From assembly GCF_024158035.1 (NCBI RefSeq), contig NZ_JAMZEK010000001.1, forward strand, positions 372,001-436,000: DNA of 64,000 nucleotides, in the 5' to 3' direction. How positions within the stretch are numbered: the first letter of the stretch is position 1; every line of letters starts with the position of its first letter. Position numbers and translations under genes: made by a program. Shown one piece after another: positions 1-9,017 of the stretch. This DNA comes from Dyella lutea. Its GTDB lineage: Bacteria > Pseudomonadota > Gammaproteobacteria > Xanthomonadales > Rhodanobacteraceae. A model generated the notes under the pieces. It was not told the DNA's origin and searched no databases. It was given only the letters and a program-made list of their open reading frames with translations.

Positions 1-296
1 TGGTCGGCCAGGTTCTGGTGCGCGGTGGCGTTGGCCGGGTCGAGCTCGAGCACGCTCAGGTAGAACTCGTAGGCATTGGCACCGGCCGGGGCGATCAGGC
101 GGTGGTCCTTGAGCGCCTCGTCGGCCAGGTTGAGCAGGATGCCGACGCCATCGTTGTTCGAACCACCGGCGCTGTCTACGCTGGACGAATCGCTGCCGCC
201 ATGCGATGTACCGCACGCCGCGAGCATGGCCGCGAGGGCAAGCAAAGCGGCGCGGCGCGGAATCTCCCGGCACGCGGCCGGTATCAGGGGCTGCAT
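1..296 (-). CDS. Lipoprotein with TPR-like segment, 3' end outside window
   Basis: This reading frame starts at an ATG at 296 and runs without a stop off the left edge, so only the first 98 residues are visible. The N-terminus is a lipoprotein signal: basic residues, a hydrophobic Leu/Ala stretch and the lipobox LAAC, with the acylated Cys near residue 28. It is followed by a Ser/Gly-rich linker. The segment after it (LLNLADEALKDHRL and YEFYLSVLELDPANATAHQN) reads like a tetratricopeptide helix pair. It lies 79 bp downstream of a TonB-family gene on the same strand, so the two may be co-transcribed. Its precise role is unknown. Confidence 0.75.
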   Translation of the reverse strand, partial: MQPLIPAACREIPRRAALLALAAMLAACGTSHGGSDSSSVDSAGGSNNDGVGILLNLADEALKDHRLIAPAGANAYEFYLSVLELDPANATAHQNLAD

Positions 297-375
297 GGAT
301 ATCACTCTCGGTCGGGGGAGCCAGGCATGGTGCGGGGCACGCATGTCATCGCCGTGACGATGGTGCGGGTTTGCG

Positions 376-1347
376 TTACAGGCGGAAGTCCAGCCGCTGG
401 TGCAGGTCCATCGCGATCGGCCGGCCGTCGCGCGTCGCCGGCTTGAAGGTCCAGCGGCGCACCGCGGTGGTCGCGGCCAGGTCGAACATGCTGCCCGGCT
501 CGGCCTGCAGCACGCGTACCGCGTCCACCCGCCCGTCGGGCAGCACGGTGAAGGCCAGCTCCACCCACCCTTGGCGGCGGGCCCGACGCGCGGCCTGGGG
601 ATAGTACGGCTCCACCCGGCGCAGCAGCACCGGCGGGGTCACGCGGGGCGCCGGTGCCGCCGCGGGCTTCGGCGATGGCGCGATCCGGGCGACCGGCGGC
701 GGCACGGGCATCGTCGACGCGGGCGAACGGCTTTCCGGTACGGGCACCGCTGCAACGGTTGGCGCCGGCGGCTCGCGTCGTGGCGCCGGCACCGCGGCGG
801 AAGGACTGTTTGCCGTTGTCGCGGCAGCGGCCGTCGCGGCGAGCTGTGCCTCCTGCGCGGCGAGCTGGTTGCGCAGCAGGGTCAACGTGTAGTTGGCCGG
901 GTCGGCGCGAGCGAGCAGGTCGAGCTCGCGCTTCGCCTCGTCGGTATGGCCGTCGCGGATCGTCGCCGCCACATGGTCCGCCGCATACGGAAACAGTTCA
1001 CGCAGGGCATCGTCGGCGACCCCGCGCGAAGACGGCTGGGCGCGCAGGACCAGGTAACGCTCGAATGCGTTGTCGCCGACCGGGGCCAGCAGGTGCTGCG
1101 CGGCGACATCGGCGCGCGCCGCGCGCAGCAGCGCATCCGGCGGTAGCGCCTCGGCCGGACGTGCCACGGAGCCGGCAGCGGCGCTGGTCACCGGGGATGG
1201 CGGCAGCGAGGCATCGCGATGGATGCGCTGCCACCACGCGTGAACGAACACGCCGGCCAGCACCAGCAGCAGCACGACCACGGCGAGGGCCGGACGGGTG
1301 ACGCCGCGCTGGCTGCGACGCCGCGCGGGAATGGAAGATCGGAACAT
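376..1347 (-). CDS. TonB-family energy transducer-like protein
   Basis: About 323 residues from the ATG at 1347; an in-frame GTG at 1371 would add eight residues, and neither has a clear Shine-Dalgarno sequence. A basic cytoplasmic N-terminus is followed by one membrane segment (AVVVLLLVLAGVFVHAWW), an Ala/Pro-rich periplasmic linker, and a C-terminal TonB domain of about 90 residues with the family signatures VEPYYPQAARR, GWVELAFTVLPDGRV and RRWTFKPA. Such proteins span the envelope and pass proton-motive energy to outer-membrane receptors or act as structural relatives. No exbBD lies nearby; that set is at 34-36 kb. The neighbour downstream is a TPR lipoprotein. Confidence 0.85.
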   Translation of the reverse strand: MFRSSIPARRRSQRGVTRPALAVVVLLLVLAGVFVHAWWQRIHRDASLPPSPVTSAAAGSVARPAEALPPDALLRAARADVAAQHLLAPVGDNAFERYLVLRAQPSSRGVADDALRELFPYAADHVAATIRDGHTDEAKRELDLLARADPANYTLTLLRNQLAAQEAQLAATAAAATTANSPSAAVPAPRREPPAPTVAAVPVPESRSPASTMPVPPPVARIAPSPKPAAAPAPRVTPPVLLRRVEPYYPQAARRARRQGWVELAFTVLPDGRVDAVRVLQAEPGSMFDLAATTAVRRWTFKPATRDGRPIAMDLHQRLDFRL

Positions 1348-1482
1348 GGGCTGACCGGGGATCGTCGGCACCGGCAGGCATACCGGCGGCGCGCAGGGTA
1401 GTCAGGCGATGTTGCGATCGCGTGGCGACTTGCCATCGAGCGGGAGTGCCGCTGCCGTGCGCGCACGACAGCGGCGATATGG

Positions 1483-3252
1483 CTACCAGCCCAGCAAGGC
1501 GCTTCCGCTGACCGGCGAGCCATCCGGACGGGTGAACCAGTAGACGTGGTTCTGGCCGTCCGGGCAGCCCACCCCGGTGGCTTCGTCGGTGACTACGCCG
1601 TCGGTGCTGGCCACGTCCGTGCGGTAACAGCCGCCGAGCGAGTCGCGGAAGGCGAAGCTCTGCGCGTTCTGCTGCCCGTTGTGTCCGGTCACGTTGAAGC
1701 TGCCGTCGAAGTCCAGCGTGTCGCCGGCATCCACCGTGTTGCTGACGTGCGCGGCGTACAGCGTGCGCCCGGCGAACTCGCGGCGGATGTCGTTGGTGTA
1801 ACCCTGATGCACCTGGGTCGCCATGACGTAACCGCCATCGCTCGTGGGATCGAAGCTGTAGTCGACGTGCAGCGGGTAGCGGAGCCGTTCGTGGTACTCG
1901 GCGACGAGGTGGCGACCGATGCGGTGGCGGCTGACGCCATCCACCGAGGTGAGCTGGTCGGTGACCTGGCGATAGGTGCTGGCGTCGATGGTGAAGCTCT
2001 GCGTGTCGGTGAAGGCCACGGTCTGATCCACCGTGCTGTCCACCCGCCCGTGCGAGGTGATGGCGTATCCCGCGATCACGTAATGGCGGCTGAGACGGGT
2101 GGTGATGGCACCGCTCACGTTGCCGTCCGTGTCGGTCGCCAGCGTGTCGCCGATGGTGGGCGTCGGTGCCTGTCCGGCCAGGGTGTTGCGGAGCAGTCCG
2201 CCGCGGACCCGGCGCAAGTGCGGATCCTGGTAGAGCAACAGCGTGGCGCTGGCCAGGAAATAGTGGTTGGCGCCGGCGACATTCACCGCCACGGTGTGCG
2301 GGTTGCCGTCGCTGAGCAGCCCGGCGAATGGCGTGAGGTCGACCCGGTAGGGCATGAAGTTGAGCGTCTGCACGCCCGGCGTCGGCCGCCACAGGTAGGG
2401 ATCGATGCCGCCGGTGTAGATCCATGGATACACCGGAGCCACGCCGGCCGGCTGCCCGTCGATGCTGACCTCCGCCTCGCGGAAGTTGCCGCCGCCGCAC
2501 TCCTGCACTTCGGCCGCGTAGCTGTCGGGTACGCAGGTGTACCAGAACTCGTCGCTGCTCTGGCTCTGCGCGATGACGTCCAGATAGGCGCGATCGATGT
2601 TGGTCGGCAAGGTCAGCGTCTTCGACAGCGGGCTGTCGGAGGTGTCCAGCAGGGTGGCGTTGCCGACGGCGTCGCTGCCGAGCGGCAGCACGCTGTCGGG
2701 CGTGAGGGCCCCCGGAGCCCGCAGCGAGGCCGGATAGAACAACAGACGCGCGCTGCCGTGGATCACGCCTGTGTAGGTGCCGTTGACCACGTTGCCCAGC
2801 ACCGCGCGGCCAGTGCCGGCCTGACGGAGCAGGGCGCTGTAGTCGGTCAGGTCGCGCTCCACGTGCCAGCTCGGCGAGACCGTGGACGAAGGCTCCTGGG
2901 TGGTGCCGTAGTAGAGGTTCACCCCACCCAGCCAGAGCTGCGCAGTGCGGTCGAACTGACGTCCGGCGGTGACGGAAAAATCGGCCTCCAGCACCACCTT
3001 GGCCCAGTGTGTGCCGCAGCCGCCGGGCGGCGCATAGCTGTACGGGTGGTCGCTGAAATCGACGAAGCTGTCGCCGCTGAACAAGGTCACCACGCACGGT
3101 GTGCCGGGCGGTCGCGGTACCGTCGGATCGGCGACCGTGACATTGGTCGAACCTACCGCGCTGGCGTCGGCCACGCATGGTCCGGCGATCGACAACGCAC
3201 CCAGCAGCCCGCACAACCACGGACCGCACTTCGAATATCCCCTCGGCAGCAT
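1483..3252 (-). CDS. Secreted peptide-N4-asparagine amidase A (PNGase A)-like protein
   Basis: 589 residues starting at an ATG at 3252 preceded by GAAGGGAG. A signal peptide occupies roughly the first 30 residues. The N-terminal half has the PNGase A signature set: VTLFSGDSFVDFSDHPY, a CGTHWAKVVLEADF strand, QFDRTAQLWLGGVNL, a W-VERDLTDYSALL stretch and TYTGVIHGSARLLFYPA. Family members remove whole N-glycans from glycopeptides by cleaving the glycosyl-asparagine amide bond; they are best known from plants and fungi. Several Cys pairs (TCVPDS/QECGGG, GGCYRT/GVGCPDG) suggest disulfides and an extracytoplasmic location. It stands alone on this strand and no glycan-use genes flank it. Activity is inferred from similarity only. 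Confidence 0.8.
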   Translation of the reverse strand: MLPRGYSKCGPWLCGLLGALSIAGPCVADASAVGSTNVTVADPTVPRPPGTPCVVTLFSGDSFVDFSDHPYSYAPPGGCGTHWAKVVLEADFSVTAGRQFDRTAQLWLGGVNLYYGTTQEPSSTVSPSWHVERDLTDYSALLRQAGTGRAVLGNVVNGTYTGVIHGSARLLFYPASLRAPGALTPDSVLPLGSDAVGNATLLDTSDSPLSKTLTLPTNIDRAYLDVIAQSQSSDEFWYTCVPDSYAAEVQECGGGNFREAEVSIDGQPAGVAPVYPWIYTGGIDPYLWRPTPGVQTLNFMPYRVDLTPFAGLLSDGNPHTVAVNVAGANHYFLASATLLLYQDPHLRRVRGGLLRNTLAGQAPTPTIGDTLATDTDGNVSGAITTRLSRHYVIAGYAITSHGRVDSTVDQTVAFTDTQSFTIDASTYRQVTDQLTSVDGVSRHRIGRHLVAEYHERLRYPLHVDYSFDPTSDGGYVMATQVHQGYTNDIRREFAGRTLYAAHVSNTVDAGDTLDFDGSFNVTGHNGQQNAQSFAFRDSLGGCYRTDVASTDGVVTDEATGVGCPDGQNHVYWFTRPDGSPVSGSALLGW

Positions 3253-3347
3253 GCGCGTACTCCCTTCGTCATGATGCCCCCTGTGAGGCGCACGCTAGCA
3301 CGGACCTGCCGCGCAAGAATTCGCGCTTCGCGGATGAAGCGCGGGGC

Positions 3348-3599
3348 TCAGCGCGTCGCCGCTTCCAGCCGGGTCAGCCAGCGCATGGCGTGGTCGCGAT
3401 CGTCGCCACACATCGCCGGTTCCGGGCGCAGGCTGGCGCAGACGGCCGGGCGTTCTGGCCGGCCGAACAGCCGGCAGCGGTTGGCCTCGTCCAGCTGCAC
3501 GCAGCGCACGCCGGCCGGCTTGCCGTTTGGCATGCCGGGGATCGGCGAGCTGATCGACGGGGCGATGCAGCACGCGCCGCAGCCGGCGCGGCAGTCCAT
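3348..3599 (-). CDS. YkgJ-family cysteine cluster protein
   Basis: 83 residues from the ATG at 3599, which lies 8 bp after the aroE stop. The protein starts [11 protein letters not shown] and has eight Cys, including [13 protein letters not shown] and a C-terminal ECAMCGDD-like pair (PAMCGDD). This is the pattern of the YkgJ/UPF0153 family, thought to bind zinc or an iron-sulfur cluster; the biochemical role is unknown. It is probably translated from the same message as aroE. Small size is normal for the short members of this family. Confidence 0.82.
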   Translation of the reverse strand: MDCRAGCGACCIAPSISSPIPGMPNGKPAGVRCVQLDEANRCRLFGRPERPAVCASLRPEPAMCGDDRDHAMRWLTRLEAATR

Positions 3600-3607
3600 C
3601 GGGCGGC

Positions 3608-4429
3608 TCAGCCGCGCAGCATGGCGTAGACCGGATCGGTGTCCGGACGATGCCCATGCCACAGCTCGAACGCGTCGGCTGCGGTCTCCACCAGCATGCC
3701 CAGCCCGTCGAAGGCGAACAGCGCGCCGGCGCTCTTCGCCCAGGCGAGGAAGGCGATCGCCGCAGTGCCGTAGCTGAGGTCGTAACAGAGCGCGCGCGCG
3801 CCGACCAGCGCGGTGGGCAGCTCCAGCGACTTGCCCAGCACCCCGGCCGAGGTGGCGTTGAGGATCAGGTTGTAGCTGCCGATATCGGCGAGGTCTTCCC
3901 AGTAGCGGGTGTGGACGCGATCCGGCTCGCCGATGGCGTCGGCCAGCGCATCGGCCGGCGCCGGGCTGCGGTTGACGATGGTCAGGCTCTGCACCCCCGC
4001 ATCGAGCAGCGACCACGCCACGCCGCGCGCCGCGCCGCCGGCGCCGAGCAGCAGCGCATCGTGGCCGCGCAGGTCGACGCGGTGGCGGTCGGCGAGGTCG
4101 CGCACCAGGCCGGCGCCATCGGTGTTGTGGGCGGCCAGCCGGCCGTCCTCCAGCCGGGTCAGCACGTTGGCGGTACCGGCGCGGTGCGCCGCCTCGCTGG
4201 CGGTGTCGGCCAGCGCCAGTGCGGCGGCCTTGTGCGGCAGGGTGACGTTGGCGCCGTGGCCGCGGTCGGCGAAAAACGCGTGCACGGCCTCCGGGAAATC
4301 CGCCGGGGCCGCGTCGATGGTGCGGTAGTCGACGGTGAGGCCGAACTGCCGCCCGAACGCCTCGTGGATGCGCGGCGACAGCGAATGGCCGATCGGATGG
4401 CCGAACACGGCGTAGCGGCGGTCGGTCAT
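3608..4429 (-). CDS. aroE: Shikimate dehydrogenase (NADP+)
   Basis: 273 residues from the ATG at 4429, with an AAGGA ribosome site; longer upstream reading is non-conserved. It reduces 3-dehydroshikimate to shikimate in aromatic amino acid synthesis. Visible family motifs: [16 protein letters not shown] at the N-terminus (shikimate-binding Ser residues), [11 protein letters not shown] with the catalytic Lys, HNTDGAG with the catalytic Asp, the nucleotide-binding loop GAGGAARG and NRSPAP, consistent with NADP use. The length matches the family. The YkgJ-like gene follows 8 bp downstream. Confidence 0.96.
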   Translation of the reverse strand: MTDRRYAVFGHPIGHSLSPRIHEAFGRQFGLTVDYRTIDAAPADFPEAVHAFFADRGHGANVTLPHKAAALALADTASEAAHRAGTANVLTRLEDGRLAAHNTDGAGLVRDLADRHRVDLRGHDALLLGAGGAARGVAWSLLDAGVQSLTIVNRSPAPADALADAIGEPDRVHTRYWEDLADIGSYNLILNATSAGVLGKSLELPTALVGARALCYDLSYGTAAIAFLAWAKSAGALFAFDGLGMLVETAADAFELWHGHRPDTDPVYAMLRG

Positions 4430-4493
4430 GGCGGGTCCTTCGATGGAAGCGGGCGTCGATTCTAACCGGGCCGCGGCGGCGTTCCGACCCGGC

Positions 4494-5051
4494 TCAGGGC
4501 GTGTCGAAGCCCGGCTGGCCGAAGTCTTCCGGCTTCTGCGGCACCTTGCGCACCTCCTCGACCGGGAAGCCCTGTGCCTTCGCCACATCGAGCAGGCGGC
4601 GGTACTCGGCCTCCGGCAGCTGCCGCTCGCGCGCCATGATCCACATGAGCTTGCGCGAGGGCAGGCCGACCAGCACCGAGTGGTAGTCCGGCGACAGGTC
4701 GACGATCACGTAGTCGGAGCGCAGCGGCCATACCAGCTGCACTTTCCAATGCGCCGCGTTGGACGGATCCGGCAACCATGCCTTGCCGCCCCAGGTTTTT
4801 TCCGGCGCGTCGAAGCCCTTGCGGTAGTGGTAGGTGACGGCAATGGTGCCGTCCGGCTTGAGCCGATACTCGTCGGCGGTGGCGACGTCGCCGCGCTCGG
4901 CGAAGTAGGGCACGTGGGCGATGACGTACCAGGTGCCCATGTAGCGCTGCAGGTCGACCGAATGCGCTTCGCGCAGCGGCGGCTGGCTGGCGCAGCCACC
5001 GAGCAGGGCGATGCCGAGCAGGAGGGCGAGCGAGTGGGAGTGGCGTTGCAT
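4494..5051 (-). CDS. blc: Outer-membrane lipoprotein lipocalin Blc
   Basis: 185 residues. The N-terminus is a lipoprotein signal with lipobox LLGGC near residue 20. The mature part begins with the lipocalin kernel motif DLQRYMGTWYVIAHVPYFAE, then the NGTI-type strand (KPDGTIAVTYHY), and the late motif of the family around LMWIMARERQLPEAEY. Blc-type lipocalins sit on the inner leaflet of the outer membrane and bind lysophospholipids or fatty acids, probably for membrane repair. It is a monocistronic gene upstream of aroE on the same strand with 64 bp between them. Confidence 0.92.
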   Translation of the reverse strand: MQRHSHSLALLLGIALLGGCASQPPLREAHSVDLQRYMGTWYVIAHVPYFAERGDVATADEYRLKPDGTIAVTYHYRKGFDAPEKTWGGKAWLPDPSNAAHWKVQLVWPLRSDYVIVDLSPDYHSVLVGLPSRKLMWIMARERQLPEAEYRRLLDVAKAQGFPVEEVRKVPQKPEDFGQPGFDTP

Positions 5052-5204
5052 GGGGAGCCTCGCTTGGGGATCGGGAATCGCTCAGAGGTACGGCCTGCCA
5101 TGCCGAACCGATGCACGCTCCCGGCGGTTGCCGTCAGCCATCGCAGCCGCTGAGACGGCCCCAACGGAAGCTCGCCGGCAACCGTTCGGCCACCGGAGTC
5201 CGCC

Positions 5205-5414
5205 ATGTCCCGCCTGTCCACCGCACGCCTCGTCGCTCCCTCGTTCACGCAGTACGCCGCCGCGATCGCCCTGTGCTGGCTGCTGGTCGGTGCCTTCGCC
5301 CTGACGCTGACGCCGCTGCCGGCGAGAACCGCCGGGGCGGGGTGGTCGCCCTTGTTCTGGCTGGTGCTGGCGCCGGCCTGCACGCTGGCCGGGTTGCGTC
5401 TGCGCCGGGGCTGA
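5205..5414 (+). CDS. Small two-segment membrane protein, unknown
   Basis: 69 residues starting at an ATG with GGAG eight bases upstream. Two hydrophobic segments can be seen, about residues 17-36 (YAAAIALCWLLVGAFALTL) and 48-64 (PLFWLVLAPACTLAGL), separated by a short loop; the C-terminus is basic. No family recognised. It lies between the divergent blc gene and the GGDEF-EAL gene and points the same way as the latter, 108 bp upstream of it. Codon use is like its neighbours, which with the ribosome site supports a real gene. Confidence 0.6.
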   Translation: MSRLSTARLVAPSFTQYAAAIALCWLLVGAFALTLTPLPARTAGAGWSPLFWLVLAPACTLAGLRLRRG

Positions 5415-5522
5415 ACCCACCGCGGTCCCCGCGCCGGGGGCGTGCTTCTGTGCTACAAGACGCGCTCGCTTGAACGTCGACAGTGCCCGGGGATGCGGCC
5501 CCGGGCGTGAACACGGGGCCGC

Positions 5523-7526
5523 ATGGCACTACCTCACAACCTCTGGTTGCCCGCGCTGCTGGGCGCGCTCGCCACCCTGCACGCCTATCTCGCGCTGGAC
5601 ACGATCCCGCGAGTGGCTGCCGCGCGCGGTGCGGTGGCCATGTTGTGGCTGGGGTTCGGCGCGGCGGTGCTGGCGGTCGGTGTGTGGACCACGCAGTACC
5701 TCGGCCACGCCGGGACCTCCGGCCTGGGCGGCGCGCGTGCGGCCGTGGCCGGCGGCATCGCCTGGGCGAGCGCCGTGCTGGCGCTGTGCCAGGCCGCACG
5801 GGGACGCGCCTGGCTCGCCGGCATTCTGCTCGGCACGGGCCTGGTGCTCGCCACCACCTTCGACCAGCGGCTGGACCGCCCGGGCATGGCCAGTTGCCTC
5901 GCGTGCATGCTGCTGCTCGGCGCTGGCGGCGCGATGGCCGCGCTGGCCTGGCGCGAGCGGCGGCCCCCGGCGCCGCGGGTGTGGAGCGCCGCGGTGCTGC
6001 TCGGTCTGACCATCGCAGCGCTGCCGGTCGCCGGTAACGCCCTCGCGCCCGACGCGGCGATGCGCCCTCCGGCACAGGTGCCCGGCGCCGCGGCATTCGT
6101 GATCTCCGCGCTGGTACTGCTGCTGGCCGCAGTGGTGCAGCTCGCGCAGCGCGAGCTGGCGCGGCAGGCGGCGCAGATCCGCGGCGAACTGGAGTCGGCG
6201 CGCCAGGCGCTGGTGCACCAGGCCTTCCACGATGCGCTCACCGCCCTGCCCAACCGCGCCAAGGTGCTCGCGCAGTTGCAGGAGCTGCTGCCGGAGGCGC
6301 GACGCGACGGGCAGGACGTGGCGGTGATGTTCATCGACCTGGACGGCTTCAAGTCGATCAACGACACCCTCGGCCACGAGGCCGGCGACGAGTTCCTGCG
6401 CCGCGTCGCCGAGGCGCTGAGCGCCAGCGTGCGCCCGCGCGACACGGTGGCCCGCTTCGGCGGCGACGAGTTCGTGGTGGTGCTGGAACGGTTCCGCAAC
6501 CGCGAGAACCTCGGCGCGATCTGCGAGAAGATCCTCGCCCGCGTCGGCGCCCCGGTGCTGGTGGCCGGGCAGAAGGTGACCGCTACGCCCAGCATCGGCG
6601 TGGCGGTGTTCCCCGACGATGGCGCCGAGCCCACCGAACTGCTGCGCCACGCCGACATCGCCATGTACGCCGCCAAGGAGCGGGGCAAGGCCGGCTTTTG
6701 CTTCTACGAACCGCAGATGATCGCCCGCGCCAGCGAGCGGCTGGCGCTGTCCACCGACCTGCGCGAGGGTCTGGGCCGCGACGAGCTGCGCGTGTGCTAC
6801 CAGCCGAAGGTGGACCTGCGCTCGCGTCGGCTGGTCGGGCTGGAGGCGCTGGCGCGCTGGGCGCATCCGACCCGCGGGCACCTGCCGCCGTCGATGTTCA
6901 TCCCGCTGGCCGAGGACTGCGGCCTGATCGCCCGTCTCGGCGAACGCGTGGTGCGCGAGGTGGCCGGGCAGATCGCGCGCTGGCGCGCCGAGGGCCTGCC
7001 GCTGGTGCCGGTGGCGATCAACCTGTCGATGCAGGAGATCCAGGGCGTCAACTTCGTGCCGTCGCTGCTGCGCACGCTTGCCGAGGCCGGACTGGACCGC
7101 CACGCGATCGAGTTCGAGATCACCGAGACCGCGGCGATGACCGACGTACACACCACGCTGCGCCACCTGCGCGAACTGGAAGCGCTCGGCTTCCGCATCG
7201 CCATCGACGACTTCGGCACCGGCTTCTCCAGCCTCAGCCACCTGCGCCAGCTGCCGGCGCGCACGATCAAGATCGACCAGTCGTTCGTGCACGGCGCAGA
7301 CGCCTCGCACCACGACCGCGAGATCACCGAGGCGATCATCGCGCTGGCCCGCAAGCTGCGCCTGCACACCGTGGCCGAGGGCGTGGAGAGCGAACAGCAG
7401 GCGCGCTGGCTGGTGCAGGCCGGCTGCGACATCGGCCAGGGCTATCTGTTCGGACGGCCGCTGCCGCCGGGCGAGACGGCGACCCTGCTGGCCGCGGGGT
7501 TCGCCGGCGCGCCGATCGACGCCTGA
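5523..7526 (+). CDS. Membrane-bound GGDEF-EAL bifunctional c-di-GMP protein
   Basis: 667 residues. About seven hydrophobic segments fill residues 1-215, a short coiled coil follows, then a GGDEF domain (residues ~230-390) and an EAL domain (~405-655). The cyclase site GGDEF is intact at about 313-317, with the inhibitory RxxD (RPRD) at 304-307. The EAL domain has the EAL motif at 441-443, AINLS, EITE, DDFGTG, IKID, AEGVE and QGYLFGRPLPP, so the phosphodiesterase metal and catalytic residues are all present. It may therefore make or break c-di-GMP. The membrane part resembles an MHYT sensor with the MHY replaced (VGVWTTQYLGHAG). Monocistronic. Confidence 0.92.
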   Translation: MALPHNLWLPALLGALATLHAYLALDTIPRVAAARGAVAMLWLGFGAAVLAVGVWTTQYLGHAGTSGLGGARAAVAGGIAWASAVLALCQAARGRAWLAGILLGTGLVLATTFDQRLDRPGMASCLACMLLLGAGGAMAALAWRERRPPAPRVWSAAVLLGLTIAALPVAGNALAPDAAMRPPAQVPGAAAFVISALVLLLAAVVQLAQRELARQAAQIRGELESARQALVHQAFHDALTALPNRAKVLAQLQELLPEARRDGQDVAVMFIDLDGFKSINDTLGHEAGDEFLRRVAEALSASVRPRDTVARFGGDEFVVVLERFRNRENLGAICEKILARVGAPVLVAGQKVTATPSIGVAVFPDDGAEPTELLRHADIAMYAAKERGKAGFCFYEPQMIARASERLALSTDLREGLGRDELRVCYQPKVDLRSRRLVGLEALARWAHPTRGHLPPSMFIPLAEDCGLIARLGERVVREVAGQIARWRAEGLPLVPVAINLSMQEIQGVNFVPSLLRTLAEAGLDRHAIEFEITETAAMTDVHTTLRHLRELEALGFRIAIDDFGTGFSSLSHLRQLPARTIKIDQSFVHGADASHHDREITEAIIALARKLRLHTVAEGVESEQQARWLVQAGCDIGQGYLFGRPLPPGETATLLAAGFAGAPIDA

Positions 7527-7532
7527 GCCGGC

Positions 7533-9017
7533 TCAGCGGCCGATGCCCAGCCGCTTGTGCTCCAGCCGGCGCAGGAACTCCTGCATGATCCGGCGATACA
7601 GGTCCTCGCCGAGGTAGACGTCCTCGACGCCGGCGTCGATCGACGGGTTGTCGTTCACCTCGATCACCACCGGCTTGCCGTTGACCTGCTTCAGGTCCAC
7701 GCCATACAGGCCGTCACCGACCGCGTGGGTGGCCTTGAGCGCCAGCTTCAGGACGTCCGACGGCACGTCGCGCACCGGGATCGTCTCGAACCCGCCTGAC
7801 TTGGCGGTGCCCTTCGCGCCGTGGTTGTAGATCTGCCAGTGGCCGCGCGACATGTAGTACTTGCACGCGTACAGCGGCTCGCGGTTGAGCACGCCGATGC
7901 GCCAGTCGAACTCGGTGTAGAGGAACTCCTGCGCCAGCAGCAGCGCGCTGTGCTGGAACAGCTCGCCGGCGGCCTTCTCCAGCGCCGCGGCGTCCTCCAC
8001 CTTCACCACGCCGCGCGAGAACGAGCCGTCCGGGATCTTCAGCACGATCGGGAAGCCGAGCTTCTCGCCGATCTCCTTCAGTCCCTTGGTGTTCTCGCGG
8101 TAGAGGATCTCCGTGCGCGGCACCGCCAGTTTGCGCGAGACCATCAGGTCGTTGAGGAAGATCTTGTTCGTGCAGCGCAGGATCGAGGCGGGGTCGTCGA
8201 TCACCACCATGCCCTCCTTCTCCGCGCGGTGGGCGAAGCGGTAGGTGTGGTTGTCGCTGGCGGTGGTCTCGCGGATGAACAGGCCGTCGTACTCGGCCAG
8301 GCGCTGGTAGTCGTTCTTGCCGATCGGATCGACCTCGATGCCGAGCTCCTTGCCGGCCTCGACGAAGGACTTCAGCGCCTTCTTGTTCGACGGCGGCATC
8401 GCCTCGTTCGGATCGACCAGCATGGCGATGTCGTAGCGGTAGCGCTTGCGCGCCCGCGGCTTGCGCCAGAGCTTCTTGGAGAAGCGGTCCAGCTCGGCGG
8501 CAAAGGCGTCTTCCTGGGCGTCGTCCAGCGTGTGCAGGCCGACCGGCTTGATCGAGGCGACCTGCCACACGCGCTCGCGCTCGAACTCGATCCGCAGCAG
8601 CGGGCAGGGGAACATCTCGAACACCTGGCGCGACAGATCCTGCAGCGCGGGGTAGGCAGTCTCGCCGAAGTACACCAGGATGCCGAAGTCGGTGGTGTCG
8701 CGACCGCCGGCCGGCAGGAAGTGGGTGAGCTTGCTGTTGAGGTCGTCGATGTCCAGGCCGTACAGCGAGCGCCGGCGCAGGTCGTTGATGGTGCGCACCG
8801 AGGGCATCACGCGGTGCCCGCGCGCCTCGGCCAGCAGCGACACGTAGTAGCCGGTGCCCAGGTACTTGTAGCTGCGGCACAGGTTGATGACGTGGGTGCG
8901 CTCGTCGTCGGTGCCGATCGGCTCGCGCAGGTAGTCCATCGCGCTGACCACGTCCACCGACGGGTAGTACGAGCCCCAGTCCGAGGCTTTCTCCACAACG
9001 ATGACCAGGCGGGTCAT
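7533..9017 (-). CDS. RimK-like ATP-grasp ligase with N-terminal RLAN-type domain
   Basis: 494 residues from the ATG at 9017; upstream codons read as non-coding. The first ~200 residues fit the domain found N-terminal to some RimK-like ATP-grasp enzymes (MTRLVIVVEKASDW, INLCRSYKYLGTGYYVS, LYGLDIDDLN). The second half is the ATP-grasp core: FIRETT, NKIFLNDLMVSRKLAVPRT, FPIVLKIPDGSFSRGVVKV, DWRIGVLN, and the metal-binding VVIEVNDNPSIDAGVED. Known ATP-grasp ligases of this kind form amide bonds between carboxylates and amines, as in adding Glu to ribosomal protein S6, but the substrate here is unknown. It is divergent from the GNAT gene at 9229, a recurrent partnership for this subfamily. Confidence 0.88.
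   Translation of the reverse strand: MTRLVIVVEKASDWGSYYPSVDVVSAMDYLREPIGTDDERTHVINLCRSYKYLGTGYYVSLLAEARGHRVMPSVRTINDLRRRSLYGLDIDDLNSKLTHFLPAGGRDTTDFGILVYFGETAYPALQDLSRQVFEMFPCPLLRIEFERERVWQVASIKPVGLHTLDDAQEDAFAAELDRFSKKLWRKPRARKRYRYDIAMLVDPNEAMPPSNKKALKSFVEAGKELGIEVDPIGKNDYQRLAEYDGLFIRETTASDNHTYRFAHRAEKEGMVVIDDPASILRCTNKIFLNDLMVSRKLAVPRTEILYRENTKGLKEIGEKLGFPIVLKIPDGSFSRGVVKVEDAAALEKAAGELFQHSALLLAQEFLYTEFDWRIGVLNREPLYACKYYMSRGHWQIYNHGAKGTAKSGGFETIPVRDVPSDVLKLALKATHAVGDGLYGVDLKQVNGKPVVIEVNDNPSIDAGVEDVYLGEDLYRRIMQEFLRRLEHKRLGIGR

Noticed and set aside
1546-3777. A 743-codon open frame on the plus strand across the PNGase A gene
   Set aside because: Antisense shadow; the minus-strand gene has a signal peptide, ribosome site and domain motifs.
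5529-7367. A 612-codon open frame on the minus strand
   Set aside because: Antisense of the GGDEF-EAL gene; no motif and no ribosome site.
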